64,000 nt of DNA, from the NCBI GenBank assembly GCA_964567045.1, contig CAZMLE010000001.1, positions 1 through 64,000 on the forward strand, given 5' to 3'. Of this stretch, positions 25,860 through 34,504 are shown piece by piece. The notes under the pieces were generated by a model that saw only the letters and a list, made by a program, of their open reading frames with translations, searched no databases and had not been told where the DNA came from. Made by a program: the position numbers and the translations under genes. Source of the stretch: JAFNGF01 sp964567045 (GTDB lineage: Bacteria; Planctomycetota; Phycisphaerae; Sedimentisphaerales; Anaerobacaceae). Every line of letters begins with the position of its first letter. Within the stretch, counting starts at the first letter, position 1.

Positions 25860-27365
25860 TTAATCCAGGTTCATGGTCATCAGGAATTCCGCGTTGGTTC
25901 GGGTTTTAGAAAGCCTGTTTTTAAGCAGTTCAACCGATTCGACTGGATTTAGTTCGCTAAGAACCCTCCGGAGCCGATATACCAGCTCCAGCTCCTTCGG
26001 ATCGAGCAGCAATTCTTCTCTTCTGGTTCCGCTGCGACTGATTTCTATGGCAGGCCAGATTCTTTTATCGACCAGCCGCCTATCAAGGTGCAGCTCCATA
26101 TTGCCGGTCGCCTTGAATTCCTCAAAGATTACTTCATCCATTTTTGAGCCGGTATCTACCAGGCAGGTTGCGAAGATGCTCAACGAGCCGCCTTCTTCGA
26201 TGTTTCTTGCGGCGCCAAAGAATTTCTTAGGCATCTGCATTGCGCTGGCGTCGACGCCGCCGGTAAGGATTCTGCCCGAATGGGGCGTTTCATTATTGTA
26301 GGCACGGGCCAGTCGGGTTAGTGAGTCCAGTAGAATTACAACGTCCTGCCCGTACTCAACCATTCGCTTGGCTTTTTCAATGACGACTTCTGCTACCTGG
26401 CAGTGACGTGCAGCCGGCTCATCGAAAGTGGAGCTTATAACCTCGACATCGGGGCCGACTTTGCGTTCCATTTCTGTGACCTCTTCGGGCCTTTCATCGA
26501 TCAGCAGCACTATCAGTCTGACGTCGGGATGGTTCGTAGTGATGGCGTTTGCCATTTTCTGCAGCAGGATCGTCTTGCCGGTTCGCGGTGCGGCAACTAT
26601 CAGCCCGCGCTGACCCTTACCCACCGGGGTCACCAAATCGATTATTCGCATATTCAGTTCTTCGTGTGTCGTCTCGAGTATAAAACGCTGCTCCGGATGC
26701 AGGGGCGTCAAATCGCTGAATACTATCTTATCCGCAAGCAGATCGGGGTTTTCATAATTGATCGCCTCTACCCGGAGAAGAGCAAAATATTTCTCCGAAT
26801 CTTTCGGCGGTCTGATTTGCCCTGAGACGATATTTCCGGTGCGCAGGCCGAAACGTCTGATTTGAGACGGTGATACATAGATGTCGTCGGACGAAGACAA
26901 GTAATTATACTCAGCATTTCGGAGAAATCCGTAACCGTCTGGCAGGACTTCCAAAACCCCTTCGCCGTACATTAAGCCGTTTTGGTGGATGCGCTCCTTA
27001 AGGATTCTAAAAATCAAATCCTGCTTTTTGAGCGCACTATATTCTGTGATGCCGTCTTTCTTGGCAATGTCGTGCAGCTCTGCGACCGTTAGCTTCTGCA
27101 GGTCCATCAAGTATAGGTTGCCTTTTTTTATCCGTTCGTACTTGGCATGTGTAGATTCTTCTTCCGACATCGCTTCCTGTTGCACCTCTTCGGTCGTTGG
27201 GACGTCCAGTGCCTCGTTGGTGCTCTCGGTAGCCGTGACAGGGCTGTTCTCTGCTTGGGGTTGCTCGGCTTGCTCGGCGACAATCTGCTCCTCTTCAGCC
27301 TTCTTCCTTATGGTTCTGCGTTTCTTCGCTGTAGGTCTTTCATTTCTTGCGGCAGCTTTAGCCAT
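25860..27365 (-). CDS. rho: Transcription termination factor Rho
   Basis: Hexameric RNA-dependent ATPase that releases transcripts. An N-terminal low-complexity Lys/Glu/Gln-rich extension of about 85 residues precedes the Rho-N helix (LQKLTVAELHDIAKKDGI), the cold-shock-like RNA-binding domain (GYGFLRNAEYNYLSSSDDIYVS) and the ATPase core, with P-loop APRTGKT, Walker B VVILLDSLTRLARAYN and the Q/R-loop region. ATG 27365 has a perfect AGAAGGAG site 8 nt upstream, so the longer TTG start is rejected. The charged extension is common in high-complexity phyla and may aid RNA binding. Confidence 0.96.
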   Translation of the reverse strand: MAKAAARNERPTAKKRRTIRKKAEEEQIVAEQAEQPQAENSPVTATESTNEALDVPTTEEVQQEAMSEEESTHAKYERIKKGNLYLMDLQKLTVAELHDIAKKDGITEYSALKKQDLIFRILKERIHQNGLMYGEGVLEVLPDGYGFLRNAEYNYLSSSDDIYVSPSQIRRFGLRTGNIVSGQIRPPKDSEKYFALLRVEAINYENPDLLADKIVFSDLTPLHPEQRFILETTHEELNMRIIDLVTPVGKGQRGLIVAAPRTGKTILLQKMANAITTNHPDVRLIVLLIDERPEEVTEMERKVGPDVEVISSTFDEPAARHCQVAEVVIEKAKRMVEYGQDVVILLDSLTRLARAYNNETPHSGRILTGGVDASAMQMPKKFFGAARNIEEGGSLSIFATCLVDTGSKMDEVIFEEFKATGNMELHLDRRLVDKRIWPAIEISRSGTRREELLLDPKELELVYRLRRVLSELNPVESVELLKNRLSKTRTNAEFLMTMNLD

Positions 27366-27541
27366 GATTACTCCTTCTGCATATTGCAAAACATTTCTCT
27401 TACCGCTGCGAAAGCAGTGGTCTTATTCAGTCAAATAACCTGCCTTGTAGTAGCTTGGTTGGGTTTGGGCTTTGAATAATTAGATAGCAAAAGTAAGAGT
27501 CTACATTGCAACCGCCAGTACTAATGTACAGTCAAGCCAAC

Positions 27542-28156
27542 CTACCCGTTATCCACTATATGAGAGAGGGTATCACTGACTTGTCTGACTAATGCCGTGA
27601 AGTCAGAATTGTTATTAATGAGATTATCGGCGATGTCAACCTTGTTGTCCAGAGAAATCTGAAATTTTTCTCGAATTTTAATCTGATTTTCGTCAAAACC
27701 CATTTTTTTTGCCCTATCCACCCGCAACCGGCGTTTGCAGCCGACGAAGATGAGCTTATCGCAGCGTTTAGCCCAGCCGACTTCGACCAATAGTGGCATA
27801 TCCAGCACAATGGCCTTGACTTGATTTTGGCGGCTATATCTCTTTATGAGTTCGTCGGTCCGTTTCAGGATAACAGGGTGGATCATTCTGTTAAGTGACA
27901 GTAGCTTATCGGCATCGGCAAAAACGATATCGCTCAGTTTCCTGCGGTCGATTCGCCCTGATGGGCCCAAAATTCCTTTCCCGAAAAGGCCGATTATTTT
28001 CTGCCTAACGTCCTTCTTGCCAAGCGCCTTATGCCCAATTTTGTCGGCATCGATGACCTTACAGCCTAACTTGCCCAGTTCGGAAGCAACCGTACTTTTG
28101 CCGGACCCGATGCCACCCAAAATGCCTATTATTGGTTTTCTGCCGCTACCACCCAC
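27542..28156 (-). CDS. coaE: Dephospho-CoA kinase
   Basis: Last step of coenzyme A synthesis, phosphorylating the ribose 3'-OH of dephospho-CoA. P-loop GGIGSGKST near residue 14, then VIDADKIGHKAL, the HPVI segment and the lid region RVDRAKKMGFDENQIKIRE. At 204 residues from GTG 28156 it is standard length. It lies upstream of rho on the same strand with a 177-nt gap. Confidence 0.95.
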   Translation of the reverse strand: MGGSGRKPIIGILGGIGSGKSTVASELGKLGCKVIDADKIGHKALGKKDVRQKIIGLFGKGILGPSGRIDRRKLSDIVFADADKLLSLNRMIHPVILKRTDELIKRYSRQNQVKAIVLDMPLLVEVGWAKRCDKLIFVGCKRRLRVDRAKKMGFDENQIKIREKFQISLDNKVDIADNLINNNSDFTALVRQVSDTLSHIVDNG

Positions 28157-28275
28157 GCCTGAGCAATTTAGCGGTTTCCTCCAATCGAGTCAAAGATATT
28201 TTACTATCTCGGCTATGCTCGTGTCAAGTCCGAAAGTGAATTTTTGCTCAACTTATCGAGTTATTTGTTCCGATT

Positions 28276-29856
28276 CTATTTTACGAATATGCTGAACAGC
28301 GACCAACTGCCAACGATCAGAAAGCCGGCAAACGAAAGCCAGAGCATCACATCCCAGGCCCGACCTGGCTGAAGACGCACATCACTGCGCTTGTAGCGGA
28401 AGTATAAAGCCGCGGCACCCAGCAACGGCAACATTACCGACTGCGCGATGCCGCAGGCCAGGACCATCGCGGCGGGGGCTTGCACGCATACGTACAGCCC
28501 AAACGCCACAATAGGCCAGATGGCACTGATAATGGGTGTCCACTTCGCCCGTGCTGCTTCCGAGCCGTCGGTAAGCCCGATCAATCCGAGCGCATCGGCA
28601 ACCATTCGGGCGTTACCGGCTGCGGCCACAAAGAATGTCGAATACAGCACCGCGAACGCCCCGGCCAGAAACACTACATAGGCCCACGAGCCAAAGACGG
28701 GGATGTACATTGCTGCCAGCGTCCGCACCATGTCTCTACCGGCAGGATCCAGACCGATTCGCCCCAGCACGGCAGCCCCGAGCAAGTAGAAAGCGACCGT
28801 TACGAACGTATACACGACCATCGATGCCCATGCGTCGATGTGCAGCACGCGCACCCACCCGCGGGCTCGGTCGGCCCACTGCTCGGTGACGTTACGCCTG
28901 CCGGTGAATTTAGCGTAGCCTTTCTCGAGGCACCAGTAGGGATACATGATTAGCTCAGCCGCACCGACGCCTATGAGCCCGAATGCTCCCAGGGCCGTGC
29001 GAATCGGATTCACTCCCGCAGTCTGGTCGGCAGGTGGTAAATGGAAACTGAGTCCTCTGGCAAGCTCGTAGCTGCGAACTGCCCACTCGGGCCTTGTTTG
29101 CAGAGCAACCGAAGTAAGTATAGTCACAACTGTAAACGTTGCCACCAGTGCTGTGGCCACAAGCTGAATGACGCCATATCTTCCCATGTACAGTGATACT
29201 GATGTGACAATCGCGACAATGGCAGCCCACAGATACGGATCGTAGGGTTCTCGACGCTCAGCAATCTTATTCGACAGCACGGCTGACGGAGGACGGAGGA
29301 CGGAGGACGGAGGACGGAGTCCCGTTTGCTGTCTTCTGTCATCTGTCGTCCGAGAAAAAGGGCTGGTCTTGACCAGGTCGTTCTGCAGGCGGTTATATTC
29401 GACCCCGGATTGAGTTAATGGCCAGGCAATTGCGAGCGTTTGTCCCACACCGCCAACGATACCGCCTTGCTGTAGGATGACGAACATTGTCATCAATACC
29501 CAGTACCACAGCAGCCAGTTGAGTTTGACTCGGGGACCCGGGATGTCGTTTAGCGCACTGAGCGGTGTCTGGCCCCATGTGATGGCGTGCCGGGCAAACT
29601 CGATTTGTGTGGATACCTTGATCACGCAGCCGACGATGATGAGCCATAGGAGCCAGAATCCTGCCTGGGCGCCGGCTTTGGTGGTGGCAATTAGCTCTCC
29701 GGAGCCGACTATTGAGCCGGCGATAATCATCCCGGGGCCAAGCCGGCGAAGAGTTGCGCCCAACCTTCGAGGTGCGTCTATGGCAAGTGCCTCGTCCGGC
29801 GATGATAATCCACCATTCTGTTTCTTTCTCATGCTTGGCTGACTTTCAATTGCCAT
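28276..29856 (-). CDS. Nramp-like metal ion transporter with an in-frame heptad-repeat insert
   Basis: A polytopic transporter of about 11 helices in the Nramp/SLC11 superfamily. Helix 1 reads LGPGMIIAGSIVGSGELIATT, where canonical Nramp has DPGN. The helix 6 region is AAELIMYPYWC in place of MPH, so the metal site is atypical and the substrate may not be Mn or Fe. A cytoplasmic loop contains about 23 foreign residues with the repeated RPPSSVL/RPPSAVL, encoded by the heptad array 29281-29350. ATG 29856 is preferred. It is divergent from the sugar-acid cluster and might import a cofactor metal for it. Confidence 0.8.
   Translation of the reverse strand: MAIESQPSMRKKQNGGLSSPDEALAIDAPRRLGATLRRLGPGMIIAGSIVGSGELIATTKAGAQAGFWLLWLIIVGCVIKVSTQIEFARHAITWGQTPLSALNDIPGPRVKLNWLLWYWVLMTMFVILQQGGIVGGVGQTLAIAWPLTQSGVEYNRLQNDLVKTSPFSRTTDDRRQQTGLRPPSSVLRPPSAVLSNKIAERREPYDPYLWAAIVAIVTSVSLYMGRYGVIQLVATALVATFTVVTILTSVALQTRPEWAVRSYELARGLSFHLPPADQTAGVNPIRTALGAFGLIGVGAAELIMYPYWCLEKGYAKFTGRRNVTEQWADRARGWVRVLHIDAWASMVVYTFVTVAFYLLGAAVLGRIGLDPAGRDMVRTLAAMYIPVFGSWAYVVFLAGAFAVLYSTFFVAAAGNARMVADALGLIGLTDGSEAARAKWTPIISAIWPIVAFGLYVCVQAPAAMVLACGIAQSVMLPLLGAAALYFRYKRSDVRLQPGRAWDVMLWLSFAGFLIVGSWSLFSIFVK
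29281..29350. repeat. Two-armed heptad array inside the Nramp-like gene
   Basis: Exactly ten heptamers: ggctgac, four copies of ggaggac, ggagtcc, cgtttgc, tgtcttc, tgtcatc, tgtcgtc. The two arms share one 7-nt register. It is read in frame on the minus strand; three heptamers equal seven codons, which produces the heptapeptide repeat. Confidence 0.9.
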
Positions 29857-29929
29857 GAGATTTATACCGGATTTCAGCATTCCGGGCAATCTTTATCCGC
29901 CAGACGTACGGCGGATTTACTTCTGGGAA

Positions 29930-29987
29930 GACCCCGCAATACATTGCGGGGCTAACCGGTTAACCCCGCCATCACTATGGTGGGGTT
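29930..29987. repeat. REPIN in the divergent intergenic region
   Basis: Hairpin 29932-29951, linker ctaaccggttaa (29952-29963), hairpin 29964-29985. Same architecture as the element at 4727-4785. It lies between the divergent Nramp-like and transaldolase-like genes, where promoters are expected. Confidence 0.9.
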
Positions 29988-30066
29988 GCGCGTTCAAATC
30001 ATTGACGCCGCAGGCCACATTGATTAACATGCCGCTGGATAAGTCTCTTGCGAGGCAAAACGGTAC

Positions 30067-31851
30067 TTGGAAAAGACGGCTTTTGACATAGCTTTGCGGC
30101 AGCGAATACGCCAGGAGCGTGACCGTGAGCAAAGGGTCACGATAGATGAAGTCTGCCGGCGTATCAACGACGGTGAGATTGTCAGAGCGGTTGGCAACCT
30201 TCTATTCCACACGGCCCCGGCTGCTCTGGACGAGAAACTCAGGGTCGTGCTGGACAAAATCAAGAGGGAACCCCGCCATGTGATGGCGGGGTTAACCGTT
30301 AGCCCTGCCAGCACCCTGGCAGGGTCTCTGGATTTTCTGGTCAAGCTAACTATTGGTCTACGCAGTTTCTTGCCCAACTGGGTTATCGCGCGGGCGTTAG
30401 ATTCTGCTGCACTCGATGCTCTGGCCGGGAGAGTCACCGGTGCGCTGGAAAACCTCACCTCGGTTGCCGGAGAGGCGGCGGCCGGGTTAGCGGACAGATT
30501 GCGTAAGGAGACACTTGCACGGCTGAAGGCCGAAGGGATCACGGACGAAAGTCAGGCAGCTACGATGGCTGATTGCCTGATGGGTGACTCGCTGGTCGAT
30601 TATGTGTCTAACATGGCTGCTGAACTGCGGCGCAGCAATCTTATGAGGGCCGCCGAGGCGCGTTTTCTCCGCAGGATGCCTTCCGGCAAAGGCCGAACCC
30701 AGACCCAGCTCGGCAATGACTATGCCGCCTTTCTGCAATACGTAATTTGGCTGGGAGGCTCGTTTGTCACGACCAATCCGGCGCTGGTCAAGTTAGCATG
30801 GGACACCGATACCGAACTGTGGAACAAACGTGTTGATGCTCTGATTCTCTCGAAGTACAGCACCGTCGAACAAAGGAAGCTCCTGAGAGGCGCGCCTCGC
30901 GAGCTGAATACGGCGATAGAAACGATCAACTCCGCAGTCACGATGGCTGTCGTACAGGAAAACTGCCGGTTACTGCGAGATATATTCCTCGTGACCGAGG
31001 GTCGCGAGGGATACGTAAGCCTTCAGGTCAATCCGAAGAACCACGATGATTGGCAGCAGATGGTGATTGAAGCCAAGAATCTATACAATTCGTTGGAAAA
31101 CACCCTTGGCGGCGTGCCCAACGTGGTGTTCAAGTTGCCTGCCACCGCTGCGGGCATAAGCGCAGCGGAGAAACTGACGTCTGAGGGTATCGGCGTCACT
31201 ATCACTGTCGAATTCTCGGTCTTCCAGGCGTTGGGCTTTGCAGAGGTGTTGAACAGGGGAAAGATGCTGGTCGCCTACTTGGCGTTGATGAATGGGCGTA
31301 TGGCGTATCCTGTCAGGGATGAAATGAAAACGAAGGGCGTCCCGGGCGGCGTGGAGGCGGCACGCTGGGCAGGCGTAGAGGTGGCACGAAAGGCATATCG
31401 CAGACTATACGCACCACCCCAGGAGGGCGGCATGGGCGTTGATCCGCAGCGAATCAAACTGCTGATCGCATCGCTGCGCATCTATGACGACTGGATACCA
31501 GACATTTCGCAGTTATGGGGATGTCCCGTAATCACCGTTTTCCCGAATGTTAGGCGTAAATTTGACGGTCACCAGCGTGACGCGACCTTCGATGCGGTCC
31601 TGAAGGCTACGCCAGATGAGCAATTGAAAGTTCTTCTTGAGAGCGAGATTTTTCGCCAGGCATGGTGGGTGCCGGGCGATCCGGAGCAGTATAAACCGCA
31701 GCGAGTGCTAACGCTGACACCTCGAGACTGCGAGGCGCTGGTGAATTGGCCGCCGGTTGCCAATACGTTAGGCGAATTTATCGACCTCTACGAGAAGATG
31801 GGCCAAATGGTAAAGGAGAGAATCCGGAACCTTACAGCATCGACGAGATAG
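30067..31851 (+). CDS. Transaldolase-family protein with extended N-terminus and in-frame REPIN
   Basis: A 594-residue protein whose central part is a transaldolase-type barrel: GSFVTTNPALV (231-241), YVSLQVNP (316-323), Schiff-base candidate Lys356 in FKLPATAAG, and the ITVEFSVFQALGF strand. Typical transaldolases have 220-320 residues; here about 225 N-terminal and over 100 C-terminal residues are extra. Residues about 69-86 (PRHVMAGLTV...LAG) are a translated REPIN. The start is TTG 30067 with GAGG upstream; no ATG is available, so the start is uncertain. It heads a six-gene sugar-acid cluster and probably cleaves or transfers a three-carbon unit. Confidence 0.82.
   Translation: MEKTAFDIALRQRIRQERDREQRVTIDEVCRRINDGEIVRAVGNLLFHTAPAALDEKLRVVLDKIKREPRHVMAGLTVSPASTLAGSLDFLVKLTIGLRSFLPNWVIARALDSAALDALAGRVTGALENLTSVAGEAAAGLADRLRKETLARLKAEGITDESQAATMADCLMGDSLVDYVSNMAAELRRSNLMRAAEARFLRRMPSGKGRTQTQLGNDYAAFLQYVIWLGGSFVTTNPALVKLAWDTDTELWNKRVDALILSKYSTVEQRKLLRGAPRELNTAIETINSAVTMAVVQENCRLLRDIFLVTEGREGYVSLQVNPKNHDDWQQMVIEAKNLYNSLENTLGGVPNVVFKLPATAAGISAAEKLTSEGIGVTITVEFSVFQALGFAEVLNRGKMLVAYLALMNGRMAYPVRDEMKTKGVPGGVEAARWAGVEVARKAYRRLYAPPQEGGMGVDPQRIKLLIASLRIYDDWIPDISQLWGCPVITVFPNVRRKFDGHQRDATFDAVLKATPDEQLKVLLESEIFRQAWWVPGDPEQYKPQRVLTLTPRDCEALVNWPPVANTLGEFIDLYEKMGQMVKERIRNLTASTR
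30271..30324. repeat. REPIN translated in frame within the transaldolase-like gene
   Basis: Hairpin 30271-30291, linker ttaaccgttag (11 nt, one G fewer than the usual 12), hairpin 30303-30324. The total is 54 bp, exactly 18 codons. With the normal linker the reading frame would meet the TAG of GGTTAG. Confidence 0.92.
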
Positions 31852-31888
31852 GGCACGGGGAGGGACCCCGGCCTGCGGGAACGCAAAA

Positions 31889-33625
31889 ATGAAGTTCGGT
31901 GTAGTCGAGATCGACCCGGCCAAGAATCCAGCCATTCTGGACACGGCAACCTGGAATCCGAAAAGCGCGTGGGATATTCTCTGCCAGTTAGGTGAACAAT
32001 ACTGGCGGTGCGTGCATAAAGCAGTTGTGCAAAGAAATCTCCCGCCAGTTAATGAACATTGTGTTCCCTATGCAGCCTCCTGTGCCCGGTATCAAGGAAG
32101 TGATTTCTTCCTTGCCCGTTTGCAGGATGGTCAGCAGGTATTCATCAGCATCGGGCCTGACCCTGACTCGGTCGGGGTTTTGGGTGAGCCGATGGGTAAG
32201 AAACAACTTGCCGACGGCACTTGTGTTGCGATGTACAAAACTGACGCCGCCATAATCGATCGTTACTGTCGCATTATAAACCCGGATACAGGCCCGAAGG
32301 CGCTGGGGGCGACGCCACGGTTGGGTGTCGGCAGTCGAATGTCCACTTGCGCGTGGCCGGGCGTGTGGCGGGCTATGGATAGATGCAGTTTTTCGGCTAA
32401 CGCAATCCAGAATTCAGTGCGGGAACTTAACCTGCTCGAGGATGTATGGGCAGGCCGGCCGGCGTGCACTAATTACTTGCCCGGTTTCGGCGCGATCGAG
32501 GAAGGACACACAGGCAGCACTTTTGAGGGGTTGTGGGTGGCGGGTGTTCTTGAGGCTCTAAAAACCGATACCAGACCCAGATACGGCGCCGATGCCGATC
32601 ACATAATGGTAAAGCGAGGCACCCAAGGCATAAGCCAAGCTAAACGGGTTATCGCTGCCGCTCGCTACTACACCTTCTTTACGCTGGATGTCAGCGACAT
32701 CCTGGACTACACAGCGATGGGCGTCGCCTCCGCAACCACAGCCGAGACGTATTTGGCCGGTCGTATTCCGCAGCCAAAGCAGCGTAAAGACGTAGTTGCC
32801 TACCACAGTGAGAAACGCCGGATCGCCGGGCAAGTCTACTGTTTGGCCGAGACGGCTATCGGGCGTTTGATTGGCAAGTACTGGCTGGCCCTCGAAGCGG
32901 TGCGGGAGTTATACAATCATATCAAGAGTTTGAAGGATGGTGTTGCCTTCGATCTTGAGCTTAGTATTGACGAAAGCCCGACCGGTGTGAGCGCGTTCGA
33001 GTCTATCACTACCGACGAAGAAATGCTGTTCTTGGTGCTCGAAATGCAAAGGCGTCAAATCCCCTTGACGCACATCGCGCCTAATTTCGGGATAGAAAAA
33101 GGGCTGGACTACCGGGGTCCAGATGGCCTTGAGGGCTTAGAGCAACGCGTGCGCAATCTCCACCGTATTGCCGCTGAGCATGGAATTATGTTGGACTGTC
33201 ACTCTGGTGATGACCTTAAATCAATAACCCGCAAAGCCGTAGGGCGTGCGACCAGCGGCCAAAACCACTTTAAGATATCGCCCGCCTTACAGATAATTTT
33301 TGCCGAGGCACTGAGCGACTTTGATCCGGAGCAGTTTCGTTTTTGGTGGGATGACACATTAGACTATGCTCGCCGGGAAGCAGCAGCAGGTTATGAATCC
33401 GGCGGTAATGCGGAACCGTCGCCGCGGCATGCTGTCTTTCGGCGCTACTGTTTTGCCACGGTAGGTCGGCGTGACGCACGTGGGCAGCTCATCCACCGTG
33501 AGAAGTTTTACACCCTGCCCGCCGATTTCTATCGAGAATACCAGCGCAGGGTAGAGCATTATCTGTCTGAAGTAGCAGAGGATGTTTTTAGCCGCGCTTC
33601 GTTCCGCCATACGGATGGCGGATAA
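31889..33625 (+). CDS. uxaE: Tagaturonate/fructuronate epimerase-like protein (UxaE family)
   Basis: A 578-residue protein resembling the UxaE family, which epimerises tagaturonate and fructuronate in hexuronate catabolism. Shared landmarks: GADADHIMVKRG, YTFFTLDVSD, the acidic AFDLELSIDES strand, IAPNFGIEKGLDYRGP, LDCHSGDD and QNHFKISPALQIIFAEAL, which carry likely metal-binding Asp, Glu and His residues. It is longer than the Thermotoga enzyme (about 480) through N-terminal and internal extensions. ATG 31889 is used. In the cluster it sits between the transaldolase-like and SDR genes. The substrate could be another ketouronate. Confidence 0.72.
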   Translation: MKFGVVEIDPAKNPAILDTATWNPKSAWDILCQLGEQYWRCVHKAVVQRNLPPVNEHCVPYAASCARYQGSDFFLARLQDGQQVFISIGPDPDSVGVLGEPMGKKQLADGTCVAMYKTDAAIIDRYCRIINPDTGPKALGATPRLGVGSRMSTCAWPGVWRAMDRCSFSANAIQNSVRELNLLEDVWAGRPACTNYLPGFGAIEEGHTGSTFEGLWVAGVLEALKTDTRPRYGADADHIMVKRGTQGISQAKRVIAAARYYTFFTLDVSDILDYTAMGVASATTAETYLAGRIPQPKQRKDVVAYHSEKRRIAGQVYCLAETAIGRLIGKYWLALEAVRELYNHIKSLKDGVAFDLELSIDESPTGVSAFESITTDEEMLFLVLEMQRRQIPLTHIAPNFGIEKGLDYRGPDGLEGLEQRVRNLHRIAAEHGIMLDCHSGDDLKSITRKAVGRATSGQNHFKISPALQIIFAEALSDFDPEQFRFWWDDTLDYARREAAAGYESGGNAEPSPRHAVFRRYCFATVGRRDARGQLIHREKFYTLPADFYREYQRRVEHYLSEVAEDVFSRASFRHTDGG

Positions 33626-33640
33626 AAAGGATGAGCCCCT

Positions 33641-34462
33641 ATGGAACAACGCCTATATAGGAAAATAGCCATTGTTACCGGTTCGGGGCAAGGAATTGGC
33701 AAGGCCGTCGCGTTGCGACTTGCGCACGAAGGCGCCGATGTGGTCGTGGCCGACATCAACTTAGAAAAAGCAGAGCAGACCGCGCAGGAAATACGTGCTC
33801 TCGGCAGACGGGCGACGGCTTACGGTATTGACGTGGCTATCGTAGCGGAAATCCAGCGCGTGGTAGATAGTGTGGTGGCTGAATTCGGCCGGATAGACAT
33901 TCTGGTCAATTGTGCCGGCGTCGTGCAGGCCAAGCCCTTCTTAGAAATAACTGAGGATGACTGGGATCGAATTCTTGACGTTAATTTGAAAGGTACGACT
34001 TTTTGCATTCAGGCCGTTGCTGCGCAGATGATTCGACAGGTGCCGAAGCCCGTCAAAACGGCTGGATGGGCAGATCGCAGCTACGGGAAAATCGTCAATT
34101 TCTCCTCTATATCAGGCCGGCATGGGCGAGCTTTGCAATTACATTATGCGGCGAGCAAAACGGCTATTATCAGTATTACTCAATCGGCGGCCTTAGCGTT
34201 GGCGCCGTACAACATCAACGTCAACGCTGTAGCCCCGGGTGTAGTTCCCACCGCCATGTGGGAGCAGATTGACCGCGACCACGGTCATATATTCGGCACC
34301 AAGCCAGGCCAAGCGTTGAGAGACTTCATTGAAAAGATACCGCTGAAGCGCCCCGGCAGCACGGAAGATGTGGCTGGTGCAGTCGCGTTTCTGTGTTCGC
34401 CGGACGCGGACTACATAACGGGGCAAACGCTGAACGTGGATGGCGGATACGAAATGGGGTGA
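33641..34462 (+). CDS. Short-chain dehydrogenase/reductase
   Basis: Classical SDR of 273 residues. It has the cofactor motif VTGSGQGIGKA, Asp in VVVADIN (suggesting NAD preference), NCAG, catalytic Ser in NFSSISG, HYAASK with Tyr and Lys, and the C-terminal ITGQTLNVDGGY. It probably oxidises or reduces a sugar acid or polyol in the pathway encoded by the cluster. An SDR next to uxaE is also known from Thermotoga hexuronate loci, which supports a uronate reductase role. ATG 33641 is used, 15 nt after the uxaE-like stop. Confidence 0.92.
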   Translation: MEQRLYRKIAIVTGSGQGIGKAVALRLAHEGADVVVADINLEKAEQTAQEIRALGRRATAYGIDVAIVAEIQRVVDSVVAEFGRIDILVNCAGVVQAKPFLEITEDDWDRILDVNLKGTTFCIQAVAAQMIRQVPKPVKTAGWADRSYGKIVNFSSISGRHGRALQLHYAASKTAIISITQSAALALAPYNINVNAVAPGVVPTAMWEQIDRDHGHIFGTKPGQALRDFIEKIPLKRPGSTEDVAGAVAFLCSPDADYITGQTLNVDGGYEMG

Positions 34463-34465
34463 AGC

Positions 34466-34483
34466 GACCCCGCTTCGCGGGAA
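34466..34483. repeat. Partial REP hairpin between SDR and alcohol dehydrogenase genes
   Basis: gaccccgcttcgcggg: a short hairpin cccgc/gcggg resembling the left half of the GGTTAG REP family but without its CTAACC tail. Confidence 0.5.
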
Positions 34484-34504
34484 GCCAATATAAAGGGCAC
34501 AAAA

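Noticed and set aside
27366..27389. Upstream TTG start for Rho
   Set aside because: The strong AGAAGGAG site lies inside this extension, directly before ATG 27365.
29985..30005. Possible tRNA T-arm (gttcaaatc)
   Set aside because: No acceptor, D or anticodon stem can be folded around it; it abuts a REPIN.
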